From the NCBI GenBank assembly GCA_905331475.1, contig CAJNYU010001127.1, forward strand, positions 644,207 to 708,206: 64,000 nucleotides of DNA, written 5' to 3'. The stretch comes from Rotaria socialis (taxonomy: Eukaryota; Rotifera; Eurotatoria; Philodinida; Philodinidae). Each line of letters opens with the position of its first letter. Position 1 is the stretch's first letter. The notes under the pieces were generated by a model, which worked only from the letters and a program-made list of their open reading frames with translations, did not search any database and was not told the DNA's origin. Both the position numbers and the translations under genes were made by a program. Shown in pieces: positions 26,049 through 43,276 of this stretch.

Positions 26049-27625
26049 ATGGCTGATGAGGAGAAAAAGAAGAAGAATTCATCATTAAGACGATGTAGTC
26101 TAATTAATAACGACCAAGTCGATGAAGAAAATCGAGCGAATTCGAACTGTGAACAACTGATTCCGATTTCAATCGAATATTTATCAACACCTGCAACTAT
26201 TTCAAATAAACGACGTCGCAATTCGATAACAAATGAGCAATCGTTATCAACTCAACTATCTTCAAATAGTCGAGATTTTATTTATGATCGAAATTTTTCC
26301 ATGACACCTACCATAGGAACGCGAAAACGATCAGCACAAGACGATCTAGCCACATTTACAACACATCAATTTATTCAAGAACAACAACAATGTGTAAGAT
26401 AAGAATATTTATTTTATACTAGAGAAAAATCACGATGAAATAGCACGAAAATTAATATGCTCCGTGTAGATAAATGTCTCAGCTTGCTTACAAAATTTAA
26501 ATATCGTATATTCAATCAAATATTGAAAATCTCAACTAATCCGAATCTGTTCTTTTTCTTCACGAACAAATTTTTCATGTGCATTTTTTCATCTCATGTA
26601 CCTTTGAGTGCCTTAGAAACGATAGTTTTCAAAAACAAATATGCATATTTGCCTTATTTCAAAATCTGCTTTTTTGTAGACTCACAAACGAGCTCGATAC
26701 GAGAATTCCAATAATAATACTGAATTAGAAAATCAGCCACCACGTTTAGCAACAAAACGTCGGTCGATATTCTTCGCTCAACAACACGAAGAAAATCATC
26801 TATCATTACCGTGGAATCATCAATCGACTACAAATGATATTTCATTATTTTTTAATGACACTCCTCCATCACTATCTCATTCAGCCACAACATATCATCG
26901 AACCAACAGTTTAACTTATCATGAACATAATCCATCCGATCAATATTCATCATTATTAACTGAACATCATCATTCATCAATTTTCCACAATAATTCATTA
27001 ATAACCACAGATCAAAAAAGTAAATTAGTCACGCATTTTGCGCTCAGCCAAATCCAACTCCTCTTTCATTATTTTAGGCACGATACCGAAACCTTCGAAA
27101 GCGAACATACGCTTATTGTCACCACAATTAAATTTTTCCAGTCCATTGCGAACAACAAATTTCCTCTTTGATAATAAACAACAAACAATAATTCGAACAG
27201 GAAACATATCTCCAGCTCATTCCGATTCATCAACCGAATCAACATCTACTTGTTCGTCGGATGAACAGTCGCATAATCATCACCATCAATATCGTTTCTA
27301 TCAGCCACAACCGTGGCGTTCCTATCGTGAACGAGAAAATTACGAACAATTATTAGATCTTGCCGAGAAATTATCCGACCCAAATCGTTTCAATAAAGTT
27401 GACATTCAACAATTCTTGTCCTATCGGTATAAAACACCGTCGATAGCATCATCATCATCAAAGCAAACAGCTTGCGTTATTTGTATGTCACATTTTAAAA
27501 ATGGACAACATATTCGTGTACTTCCATGTCAACATGAATATCATTCGAAATGTATTGCACGATGGTTTGCGATGAATTCTTCCTGTCCTATATGTCGCCG
27601 AGATAATTTTCTATCTTCTTGCTGA
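26049..27625 (+). CDS. RNF38/44: RING-H2 E3 ubiquitin ligase, RNF38/RNF44 type
   Basis: Three exons (26049-26393, 26680-27019, 27078-27625) join in phase to 410 residues. The C-terminal RING-H2 has C361, C364, C379, H381, H384, C387, C398 and C401, with canonical spacing (2-14-1-2-2-10-2). Immediately before it lies YEQLLDLAEKLSDPNRFNK and a VDIQQFLSYRY helix, the conserved pre-RING segment of RNF38/RNF44. The N-terminal two thirds are Ser/His/Asn-rich and disordered, with basic clusters (KRRRNS, KRRS) that could be nuclear signals. Relatives transfer ubiquitin from E2 enzymes to substrates. It lies 1 kb upstream of the RED-RING chimera on the same strand, and the two RINGs have identical spacing. 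Confidence 0.85.
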
Positions 27626-28612
27626 TATATACTTGAATGTATATTTAATTGTACATATCATTTATGGATTTAGATAGTTACGTATATTTCGTTGTGTGCA
27701 ACAGTAAAATCTTATATTATGTGTATATTTTTGCGATGTTCAGCAAGAAGACAAAAAAACAACAACTTAGGCACTCTTCTTGTCTTCCTATTTTACGTTC
27801 TCATCTTTCTTTGAACATTCTTCTTTGTTTGTATGTATACGCAAGACAAGCATCTTTTGTGAGAGAATTAACTATCAGTTAGGTCATCATGTATTCTTTC
27901 TATTCAGATTTTTTTTTGTTTTAAAAGAGAAGAAAAAAATTAATAGACAAGTATACAAAAGATTATATACGTATTTTTTTTTCTTCTTTTTCTTACTGGT
28001 GCGTGAAAAGAAATGGGTCATAGATATAGACACATGTGCACATTTTTTAACCTCCGGATAGAAAGTAAATCATTGAAGCCCACATATGAGAGTGATCAAT
28101 TATCATTTTTGCGAGTTACAATTCGCTTGACAGTAGTGGTCATGCATCTTATATATCTGTCTTATCTAGTCCGACGCGCGCGAGAGAAAGAGAGAGAGAA
28201 AGAAAACTGGAGGAGTGTCCGAGCATGCCTTGCGACGGGTGATTTCAATAGGATGTCGACCGCCATCATAAATATAACAAGTATAATTAAAAAGAAAAGA
28301 TAGCGTAGTTCCATTTTCCATCGCCTTGTGAAAAAAATAGAGGAGCGAAGAAAAAAAAATACAGAACGAAAGAACAAACTGTATAATTAAGAGAAAGACG
28401 AGACGTCGAGCATCTCTCTCCCTCTTTCTCCCGTATTTGTTCGTTCAGAACGAACAAATGTCTATTCTTAATGTGTGGAGAAAGAAGCATACACAGCACA
28501 ATGCACATACACAGTTGTCGTGACGAAGTGGGCCTACTTTTTTTCTTTTTGTTTGAAACGAATGTATGCATTCAACATGACGACTTTGTTTTCCTTTGTA
28601 TAGTTTTAGATC
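27626..28612. other. Intergenic with purine/pyrimidine-rich tracts
   Basis: It contains a GA-rich run near 28180-28205 and CT-rich stretches near 28410-28430. A pyrimidine tract plus TATAG at about 28590-28602, just before the next ATG, may be a 5'UTR or trans-splice acceptor. No gene was found. Confidence 0.45.
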
Positions 28613-30313
28613 ATGATGACAGAAGCAGAAAGCACCGCTAATGCGATGTCTCAGTCTATCGGTAAGTTTTACACGAAGTAAACTACAAAACGTCTTTAAT
28701 TTATTTTGCGTTTAGATTATAATAACTATACAGTGAATCGTTCATATCCGACAACGGCATATAATTATCGTCATGATAATTCTTGGGAAAAAGCAAATTA
28801 CGGAACATTTCATCATCAATCATCATTATTTTCAACCGGTGGTATTTCATCCATTAATAAATTCTATCATCCATCTTTCAACGCCATTCCGAATCTCAAT
28901 AATACAAATCCAAATTTCTATCGGCGTCATAGTATGTTTATAAACATATATACGTTATATACTTATTATGGTTGTCTTTTTTTCTCTCTTTCCTAGCTGA
29001 ATCAACCTTACAGACATCGACTTCGCTCTATCCCTCGTCTACATCTAATCATTCTTCAAATGTTCCATTTAATTATTCAAATCATTCATCGGGACTTTTT
29101 TTTGATTGGAACAATAATGGATCATCTCTAATGCGTACGCAGAGTGCTTCATATCAAGACTATGCGGGATCAAGTATGTGCTTAGTATTAATTTAATAAT
29201 CACTGGCAAAATAAATTTATATGATTCAATTAGTTCGAGTTTCTTTTTTTTTATATAGTTTACAAAAATCGCCTGTACGATTTATATTAATCATTAGGAT
29301 TGCATGTTTGGAACAAGGAAGAAGAAGAAATGCATAGTATTAGAGATCATAGGCGGCGGACCCATTAGATTTGGGGAGGCTCATTTAATTTGAAAAAAAG
29401 TTGTAGAAACAGACTACCTGTTAGTACCAGATTTGTTTTGTTTTTAACGCCACCGTTGTTACCAGTTCTTGTCCCTTACGAGACTATATTTCCGCTACCT
29501 ATATACAACTTATAAGTAATTATAATGATATCTACTTTTCACTGTTTTAGCTTCATATCCATCGTACAGTCCAATAACTTCATCGCAATTAACAGCCAAC
29601 GATAAGTCTACTGTCAATAGCCGAGTATCACAAATGGCATCGAATAACCCTTATCCATCATTTTATAATATAATACCGCCGATAAATTTCCCATTAACTC
29701 CGCCGTCGTCGATTGTAACTTCAACGATCTCGCAAGCATCGAAGCTTTCTGTTCCGTCCAAAAAAAGCAAACGCCCACGTTTGACTGCTCATGTTCGTAA
29801 TGAAATTCTTAAACTTAAAGCAAATAAGCCAACTATATTCGTCTGGGAAATTCAACAGAATCTATTGCAAAATGGTATTTGCACTGCGCAAACTTTACCA
29901 AGTGTAAGTGTTTCATCATAATTTTTTTTCGATCTCATGCTTCCTTCTGTTTTCGTTATTAATAGCCGACAGTTATTCAACGAGTTCTTACTAAATCGTC
30001 GAAAAACAACAGTGCAACAATTAAAGAAGAACCAAAAGTACATGTCAATTTACCATCAAGATTAAATCCTTCGTCGTCAGTAACAATATGTTTGTCGCCA
30101 TCACCATCGCCAACATTATCGAATGGTGAATCGATTTCTGAGTGTTCAATTTGTCTTGAATCCTATCGTAGCGGTCAAGAAGTTAGTATATTGGCTTGTT
30201 CACATGAATATCATTCATCATGTATCGGTGAATGGATGTTAAAAAATCGTTCGTGTCCAATGTGTCGAAAAGATATTCATAATCAACCACAATTTGTTAC
30301 ACTTTTGATTTGA
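28613..30313 (+). CDS. Chimeric paired-domain (RED subdomain) plus RING-H2 protein
   Basis: Six exons in consistent phase give 380 residues: 28613-28661, 28716-28931, 28997-29173, 29551-29903 and 29966-30313, plus a possible 5'UTR exon upstream of about 28602. Residues 1-215 are Ser/Asn/Tyr-rich. Residues about 223-275 match the C-terminal RED helix-turn-helix of a paired domain: KPTIFVWEIQQNLLQNGIC, then LPS|PTVIQRVL. The PAI subdomain and homeodomain are absent. A basic KKSKRPR cluster precedes the RED. Residues 325-365 form a RING-H2 (C325, C328, C343, H345, H348, C351, C362, C365). An IKEE sumoylation-type site lies between the two domains. The RED exon ends at the same codon and phase as in PAX6 8 kb downstream. 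Inference: a DNA-targeted ubiquitin ligase. AATAAA at 30401. Confidence 0.85.
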
Positions 30314-30520
30314 ATTATTTTTTGTTTTGTGTTTATTGTAAATACGAAAAGCTTTTCAAAAGACAATATGCTCTCTCTGGCACAACAATGATGTGATTGA
30401 AATAAAATAAAATAAATATTGTTTACTGCTTATGTTTTTCTATAGAAAAAAAAAGAGAAGAAGTCTTCATAATAAATCTAATGAAATTTTCTATTTGTTT
30501 ATGAAATTCAGATAATAAAT

Positions 30521-35578
<5,058 letters not shown>

Positions 35579-36271
35579 TCAGTTGTTGTTCGTTTTTTTG
35601 TATTGAATAAAATCTACACAAGTATATGTGTATAAAGAAAAATATATTTTTTGTTTTATAAAATAAAATAATTATTCAAAATCAGTATGTCGAAAGAATC
35701 AAGATTATGACCAAGTAAAAGTTCTCTTTTTCACAGATATTCCAGTTCAATTATTTTATTTTTGTTGTCATATTCATCTATGCTTGAAATATATGAAATA
35801 AATATCTAATATTAACTTTCTTTATGAAATGTAAAGGATAATTTAATGATCTTAACCATGCAAAGGAGAAAAAAAGAATATTCTTATAGTGATTTATACC
35901 GGAAACACTAATGGGTGAAAACAGCAAGACGTTTTTTAGAGAAGATAAGATTATCTCATTTATTTATTTCTCTCTATCTTTCATTAATTGTGTTTTGGCT
36001 CGGCAGTTGCTAAATTTGACATCGCCAATAATATAGGTGAGTCTAATGCAATAGTCTGAAAGTCGATTGATAAAAAAATAGAGTAGAATATAATTGTCTT
36101 TTTCCGCTTCTGTGGTCAGTTGGTTATACTTAGTTCAATTTCTCTCATTTTTTTTCCACAATTCTTATTTTCTCTTTCTGATTGTGAACCCAATTGTATT
36201 GTCATCAATCGGATCAGATCATGTTCGTTTCAACGAACACACTATGATGAGAAAATGAATGACATTTCAAT

Positions 36272-36297
36272 ACTCTCTCTCTCTCTCTCCCTCTCTC
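36272..36297. repeat. (CT)n microsatellite
   Basis: An almost uninterrupted CT run in the PAX6 upstream region. Confidence 0.8.
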
Positions 36298-38012
36298 GTT
36301 TTTTCTTCTTCCTCTGCTGCAAGACAACAAAAATCACCCTATGAAATATTTCATCTGTTTATCGCAATAAATCAATCAGATCTATAATCTAAGTATGGCT
36401 AACGTTGATATTTCATTTTTGATTATGATCTTTTCTTCTTTAACTTTCTTTTTTTTGTCGTCTATTAACAATGATAAGTTCTTTGTAATTAGTCACTTCT
36501 TTTCCTATTGATAGGCATAGCGCTTACACGCAGAGACCCTGAAGGAATGCAATGCTAATTTTACTTTGATCATTTCAGCGGAATAACTGACGGTGACAGC
36601 GACAAGCAAGAGCAAAGCAAATTACATTGCGTTAACACCTCATTTTGTCTTTTTTCCCCTGTCTCTATCATCATCATCAAATAGTTAAGATTGCTTTTCT
36701 TCTTCTTCTTCTTCTATCGTATAAGGAAATATTTTCATATGCGGATATCATCATGCTAGAATGATCATTGATATATAAGCACGAAACTTGCATGTCGGTG
36801 TACTTGTGAACAAAGAATCTACGGTCCCATATATATGTACGAGGCGTTAATCAAATAGAAACGAGGCTAATTATTATCTTTAGACCAAGTGGAAATAACA
36901 ATTCGAGCCTGCTGTGACTGATCGATGATATAGAAGACATGTAGCCGTTTTGTTTTCCCGAACATCTTAAACGAGCCTTGTTTGCGGCGTCAAATATCCA
37001 AGGGAAGATGTATCATCTATTTAACCTGCTGGTTATAATCATAATTTTGTTGATAGTATCGTAAACATTTTGATGAGTTTTTATTTTGCCGGAGAAAACG
37101 AATATTTACTTTTAATCATAAATGCAATGGCCGTAAATAGTGAGGATTTTTTTCTCTTCTTGCCTTCACAATCTCAGTTTTGCAGGCTTGAAGAAACAAA
37201 TTTTTGATTAGTCTATTGCGATTCAAAGAATCCATGTTTGATGGAAATAAAAATTTGCCTATACTACCAGAAGAAAAAACATATTCCTTGATTAATTTCA
37301 ATGAATAAATCTTGACGAATCATTTGAGAGATTAACATATCTTAAATTTTTATAATTTCAATCTATTCATTTTCTCTTCTAATGTTTTGTTCTCTTCTCA
37401 ATTTTACGCGTCTATTAATATGCGACAATAACAAACGGATTCTCTCTTTTTTTTAATTAAAATTCTAGGCGTCTTATGTTATATGTTTCGTTTCGTTTTG
37501 TCCGCGAATAATAAGCAAAGGCACATCAATGATTTGATACCAACTTGCAAAATGTTGTAAGATTTTTTCAAGCAGAATTTATGAGACGATAATGATTGTC
37601 CTTCTCTCTATGAGAATTGTCGCTGCTGACCAGTGTGTCCTTGTCTGATTATGCTATGATGTGTAATCAAGCATAGTTCTTTTTTTTTCTGTTGCTCTCA
37701 TGCTGGTCAAGAATAAATCTCGAATTTGATTTCAATCAACATGATACACGGAAGAGTCAGGTAGACGAAGAAGAAGAAAAAAAACAATAAATTGATGAAC
37801 TAAATATAGCCAACCAATGATTAAACGACCCGAGAGGAAAAAGGAATCAGTCAACCAATAGTTAATTTGTTCTCTTCTTTCTTTGCCTACTTGGTTGCAA
37901 CAAAGTGGCTTGGTGTTGTCGTCTACAGATGAAGAATGACAAAATGTAAGGAAAAAAAAGGTAGCCAGTCAAGAAAGGGAGAACAAATTTATTCATTCGA
38001 GCAGAAAAATAG

Positions 38013-38015
<3 letters not shown>

Positions 38016-38049
<34 letters not shown>

Positions 38050-38132
38050 AAAAGACCGACAAACAATCGGATTTGCTGCCGGTGAACTCCTCTATGCCAT
38101 TTTTCTGTCTCGCGGTCTCTCTCTCTCTCTCT
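38016..38132. repeat. Inverted (GA)n / (TC)n microsatellite pair
   Basis: A GA run of about 30 nt at 38016-38045 and a TC run of about 17 nt at 38116-38132 are separated by 70 nt. They are complementary and could pair as a hairpin. They lie 200-300 nt upstream of the inferred PAX6 5'UTR splice donor. Confidence 0.75.
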
Positions 38133-38347
38133 ATGTCTCTTTCTTATCCTTTCCCGATCTATTTCTTTTTTTGCTAGTCGTTATACGCTTGCCCGATTTT
38201 TCTCCAGTTTATGTGTTTTGTCTCGATGCTTTCAGTTGTAAGCGCATAAATCGAGCGTTCACACGAGGCTAACTAACCGAATCCGTGCGAGCGTTGTCCG
38301 CCCGCCCGCCCGTGTGTGATCCGAAACAAGTTCCAACTCAGTGAACT

Positions 38348-38623
38348 GTAAGTTGTTACTAATATTCTTGATCAGAAAAAAGACGAGGACGAAGAAGAAG
38401 AAAGAGAAGAATAGAAGGCATTTCTTTTTTATTTATTTATTTATTGAAAAAACACAAAAACCAAAAGACTAGATATATATTAATATCAGAATTAGGCCTG
38501 GCGTCTATACTATTTTTCCTTCTTCTTCTTTTGATTGATAAGCATAGAATTACAATAATGACGAGGTATACTTGTCATATATTAGCATTTTTATTTTCAT
38601 TTGAATTTTTTTCTTCATTCCAG
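38348..38623 (+). promoter_or_regulatory. Probable PAX6 5'UTR intron
   Basis: Donor GAACT|GTAAGT at 38347/38348 and acceptor TTCATTCCAG|TTCG at 38623/38624. The coding ATG lies 12 nt into the next exon in good context (AACCAATGG). The borders are inferred from consensus only. Confidence 0.55.
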
Positions 38624-38635
38624 TTCGTTTAACCA

Positions 38636-41336
38636 ATGGATATTCATAATGATCTCTCAATGTCGCATAAAGGTAAGTTATTGTTAAATCCAATAACATG
38701 TTATTGTTTTGACAAGAAATTAGACGGTGATCGATCACCGGAGGATTTTTTCAATGGTGAATATAAAGGAAAGGAATTTTTGAAATTATGATTTTCTAAT
38801 TAATTTCAGGGCATTCGGGAGTCAATCAACTTGGAGGTTTATTTGTCAATGGTCGACCATTGCCTGACACAACTCGAACACGTATTGTTGAACTTGCACA
38901 TAATGGCATGCGGCCATGTGATATAAGTCGGTGTTTACAAGTATCAAATGGTTGCGTATCAAAGATTTTGGCACGCTACTATGAAACTGGTTCAATAAAA
39001 CCGCGTGCTATCGGCGGTTCGAAGCCACGTGTAGCGACGTCGGACGTTGTCACTAGAATTGCTCAATATAAACGCGAAACGCCGTCGATATTCGCATGGG
39101 AGATTCGCGATCGTCTTCTAGCAGATAATATCTGCAATCCAGAAAATATACCAAGTGTAGGGGATTTTTTCCGTTTTAAATCATTGACAAAAAAAATCAT
39201 CATTTATTTTTTCAGGTTTCATCAATAAATCGAGTACTTCGAAATCTCGGTTCGAAATCTCTGGATTCAATGACCAATCATGAGACCTACTATTCAGTTG
39301 ATAATAAACTACGTGTTTTACACAGTCAACCATGGTCATCATCGTCACCATCATCGTTCTATGCTCATCAACCATCGTCAAGTATTTATTCGAATAGTGG
39401 TGATTCGAATTCTGAATATAAACATCAAACAACCGATATCAATCATGGAGGACCACATCATGATTTAGGAGGTAGAATAATAAAAAAAGAAAACGAATTT
39501 ATATATACTCAACATTTCGTGAAGTCACAGATGTAAGCTTTAGTAGAAATCTAGACCACCTGTTGATGCGGATCGGTCGGTTAGAGAACAATTAGAATTA
39601 ACTGCTGATGCCCTGAAGTCATATCGAAGAACAAGAAGAAGAGAAAAAAATCATTAAATGAATTTCCTTCTTTTTGTTTCTTTTCTTAATGATTGATAAA
39701 TGAAAATAAATGATCAGACGGTCATCAAGGCGGAGTTAGCCTTATTCTCATCTTAAAATAATAACAACAAAAACAACAACATCAGCATGAACTTTTTTCT
39801 TCTCCTTCTTCTACAGTTTTGACGTCAATGTTTTTTATCTCTATACTAATTAAGAAAAATACACAGTAGGACAGACGGGAAATCATGTTTAAATCTAATT
39901 GGATGTTTCGCTTATCTTAAACAATAACAAAATTCTCTTCTTCTTCTTCTTCTTCATGCCAACAGAATCATTATTAACTTCCCAAATCGATAAGAATTTC
40001 TTTTTAGAAAAAGTAAAAGATTGTTCAAATTCTTTTTTTCTCTTCTTCTTAATTCCGCTTTGCTGAGCTCATAAAAATCGTCACTACATTCTCGTCTATT
40101 TTACAGATGTTCTCTTTCCATACTCTGTCATGTTATTCCACATCGTTGATAGCATTCTATTTTGTCATTCAATTGTAATGAAATTGTAGACAAAAGAGAA
40201 GAATAGATTTTCTTCTTATTAATCTCTTGATGTTTGCATAAAAAAAAAAAAGAAAAGCGTATACAGAGATGATATGTCAAGATTTCGGCATCTAATGAAT
40301 ATGTTCTTTTTACGTATTCGTCATGATGATAAGGATGTTTCAATCATCGCCATAAGCTTCATCATCATCACACCACCATTATCAAAGGACTACTTTATAT
40401 GTTTAGATTTATCTGATGGTAGTGACGATAGTAAAATAGGTCTACGAGAAGGTTTAAACGAAAATGAAGAAGCTGTACAAGAACGTTTAAAATTGAAAAG
40501 AAAATTGCAACGGAATCGAACCTCATTTTCTCAAGAACAAATTGATGCTTTAGAACAAGGTAATTCGCAAAAAGGAACTTTTTTATTTTTCCTAATTTCA
40601 ATTCAATTCAATAGCTTTCAATAGTTCACATTATCCAGATGTATATGTACGTGAAAAACTTGCACATAAAATTAATCTACCCGAAGCTCGAATACAAGTA
40701 AGATCCTTGGAAATATTTATTTATTTATTTATTTATAAAATGAATAATTCAAGGTGTGGTTTTCTAATCGTCGTGCAAAATATCGTCGCGAAGATAAAGT
40801 TAAAGGCCGACGACAACATCAACAACAATTAATGAACGACATGGGTGAAAATATGCGACCGTCAGGTGCAACACCACCACTTCCACCACCATCATCTGTT
40901 TATCCTCAAATGTTTCCATCGAGTAATCCTTCGATAAATAACGATCCGCATCATCATCATCATCATCATCAATATGGACCGTTTAGTTCAGGATTTAGTG
41001 CTGCTGTTGCATGTAGTTCAAGCGGTTATCCAACATTTTTTCCCAGTAAAGTCTTTTTTTTCTTCGGCTAATTGAATTTTATACCCTAGAGGAATTTTTT
41101 ATTTTCTAGCTTCAACACGTGGTTACGACGGACTTAGTCCATTTAGCACACCTTATAATCGTTCTTGTTCAACTTATCCAACAGGCATTCAAACTAATCT
41201 ATCTGCAGGTAGGTGAAAAAAACTCAATTTAACAGAAATGTTTATTTTTATTTGTAAAGATCAAATGAAAAACATGTCTTCAATGTCAGCGTACGGCAGT
41301 GCTCCGCATATTTGGTATCCACAAATATTACCGTAA
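38636..41336 (+). CDS. PAX6: Paired/homeodomain transcription factor PAX6 (eyeless)
   Basis: Eight coding exons in consistent phase give 447 residues: 38636-38672, 38810-39156, 39216-39471, 40407-40559, 40615-40697, 40754-41045, 41110-41208 and 41260-41336. A complete paired domain begins [20 protein letters not shown] (residue 13) and runs through both PAI and RED to [11 protein letters not shown] near residue 140. A long Ser/His-rich linker follows. The homeodomain starts [18 protein letters not shown] (residue 247) and ends [14 protein letters not shown], with Ser at position 50 as in PAX6. An octa-His run lies in the C-terminal region. There is no octapeptide, as expected for PAX4/6. It acts in the nucleus, in eye and neural patterning in other animals. 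Tyr replaces the usual Trp after RRAK. The PAI-RED exon ends LPS-type at PS|VSS. Confidence 0.95.
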
Positions 41337-43276
41337 AGAGAAGAAAAAAAGGTATGTGTTGTCTCTCTCGAGAGCGAAACATGTTTGTGAATTGTGCTCA
41401 TTTTTTGTTTTCGATTGAAAGGTGATGATTTGTTAGATAAATAGAGATTGAACGTGTGAATAATAGAAAACAACTTGATTTTTTTTCTTCTGTTTTAGAC
41501 TCAAATCGACGCGTTTCAACTATTGTGAACATTGATTTATGTATCATATTGATTGCTTGTTTTTTTTCTTCTTGTTTTTCTGTATTGTCTCCTATTGTTT
41601 ATCTTCGTCTTTTGTTTTTTATATTTTCAATGAAATACATATGGAGCTTCGCCTTGATTATATATATCATGCATGAAATAAGAAAAAAAATTATTTTCTG
41701 ATTTTTTTGTCATACGGATGTATTATTTCAAATAGATCTCAATCAATGAAAGAAAATAACACAAATTCTAGATGTGATATAGCGAAAAATATAATATTAA
41801 AAATACGATAGACTGACTTGCCAATTTGTCTTTTTGTGCAACACTCTCTTTTGATTGGTCGTTTATTATCCCACATAAATTCATGATTTATTAGATTGAA
41901 TCACATATGAAAAATCAAAATATTACTCTACGCTATTCGGACCTTAGAGTTAATATTACTCGAGAAAGTCACAATGACCAGCATACTCGAAAAACTCGCT
42001 TCTATCCAATTAGATGCCTGTTAGATAATAAAAAAGACGCTTATCTGATTTTGAGGAGAATTGAATAAGTATGGCATTGTTTATGGCCCACCCACTGGAA
42101 ATTATTGTTATATTATTATTTGAGAGTTTTCGCATGAAAAAGACGAACAAAAAAAGATTAAAAAACAGTAGTATGGAGCACATATGTCGCTCCAAAAACT
42201 TTGAATTTCGAATTCGACACACAATAATATTGCTTTTTGTTTTTTTACTCTTCATGTTAAAAACTGCCGTTTGCTTGTTACAGTTATTTGGCTTTCTCGT
42301 TAAAGCTAACCTGAAATGCTGCTGAGGTAAAGCAAACTAACATTAAAACCTGTGTGCAATGTCAAGACAAAATTGGATTTAAATGAATGATGAGTGATAT
42401 TTTTCTTTCATCGTCGAAACGTTGTCTTTCCGTACAAAATAAATACAATTTAAATTGCCATAATTCACGTAAAACAAAAAACATATGTACATGATTTTTG
42501 CGAATGAAGTGCTTCTAATGCACTATTGACGTGAAAGACGTATTCATACAGTCGCTGTTTACAACAAATAAAAAAATGTATTTTTTTTTAAATGCGCATC
42601 GATTTTTTATTTAAATTATTTCATATGAGATGAAAGTTGAGGGTAAAGTGCAACGGATAGGTCAATCTTTAAATATCTCTTTGCTTTCATCTGAATCAGA
42701 GATAATGTATTAACTGAACCAATTTTCTAGATTAGGATCTACGATGCTGACCATTCCAACTGTTTGGGCTAAAGTAAGTGAGACAATCGGTTTTCTGATG
42801 CTTACAACTTTTATCGAAATAGACGCGACCTAAATTTTTTCTTTACACTACTACAAGTCATCTTGTGACAGTAGACACATCATTGAAATCAACAAACCTC
42901 ATAGAGAAATCATCGAGACGGTAAGTTTGAAGTTAGTTTTTCGAAAAACAAAACAGTATAATTGTGATTTTTAAGACGAGCGGTTGGTGGCTGTTTTTGG
43001 TGCAAATGTTTACTTTGTTGTACATTGACGAGCGTTTTACTAATGATAATTCCGTTGAGGATTTTGCTTGGCTTATGGCTATCGGGAAATTGTAAGTGTA
43101 TCAGGGATTTCGCCCTTTTTGATGCGGACTGAAAGTTTTGAGAAGCTCGCAATAGCATACAGATTTTCAACATCAATTTTTATTCTTCGAGAATACTCAC
43201 GTCAAACAGGTTTTACTTCTATTTCAATGTAAAATAATTTGAAGTGATTTTTATGATGAAAATTGATTATTTATAG
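41337..43276. other. Intergenic or 5' part of the next gene
   Basis: No gene could be fixed. Possible small exons with good donors occur at about 42731-42773 (GGGCTAAA|GTAAGTG) and 42879-42920 (GAGACG|GTAAGTT). They could be early exons of the Thr-linker gene, but frame and phase do not clearly join. A hydrophobic open stretch at 42221-42300 may encode a membrane or signal segment. Confidence 0.35.

Larger units (their letters stand above)
35579..38347. other. PAX6 upstream region
   Basis: 2.8 kb without a supported gene between DDX41 and PAX6. It contains CT/GA microsatellites and, just before the inferred first PAX6 exon, a local GC-rich stretch (GCCCGCCCGCCCG at about 38298-38312) that stands out from the AT-rich surroundings. 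It is a plausible place for the PAX6 promoter, but no element can be defined. Confidence 0.4.

Noticed and set aside
29340..29395. GGCGGCGGACCC / GGGGAGGC stretch in an intron, and GTGGCGGATCCAGG at 31369
   Set aside because: Looks like transposon-end vocabulary but no paired end or duplication could be found.
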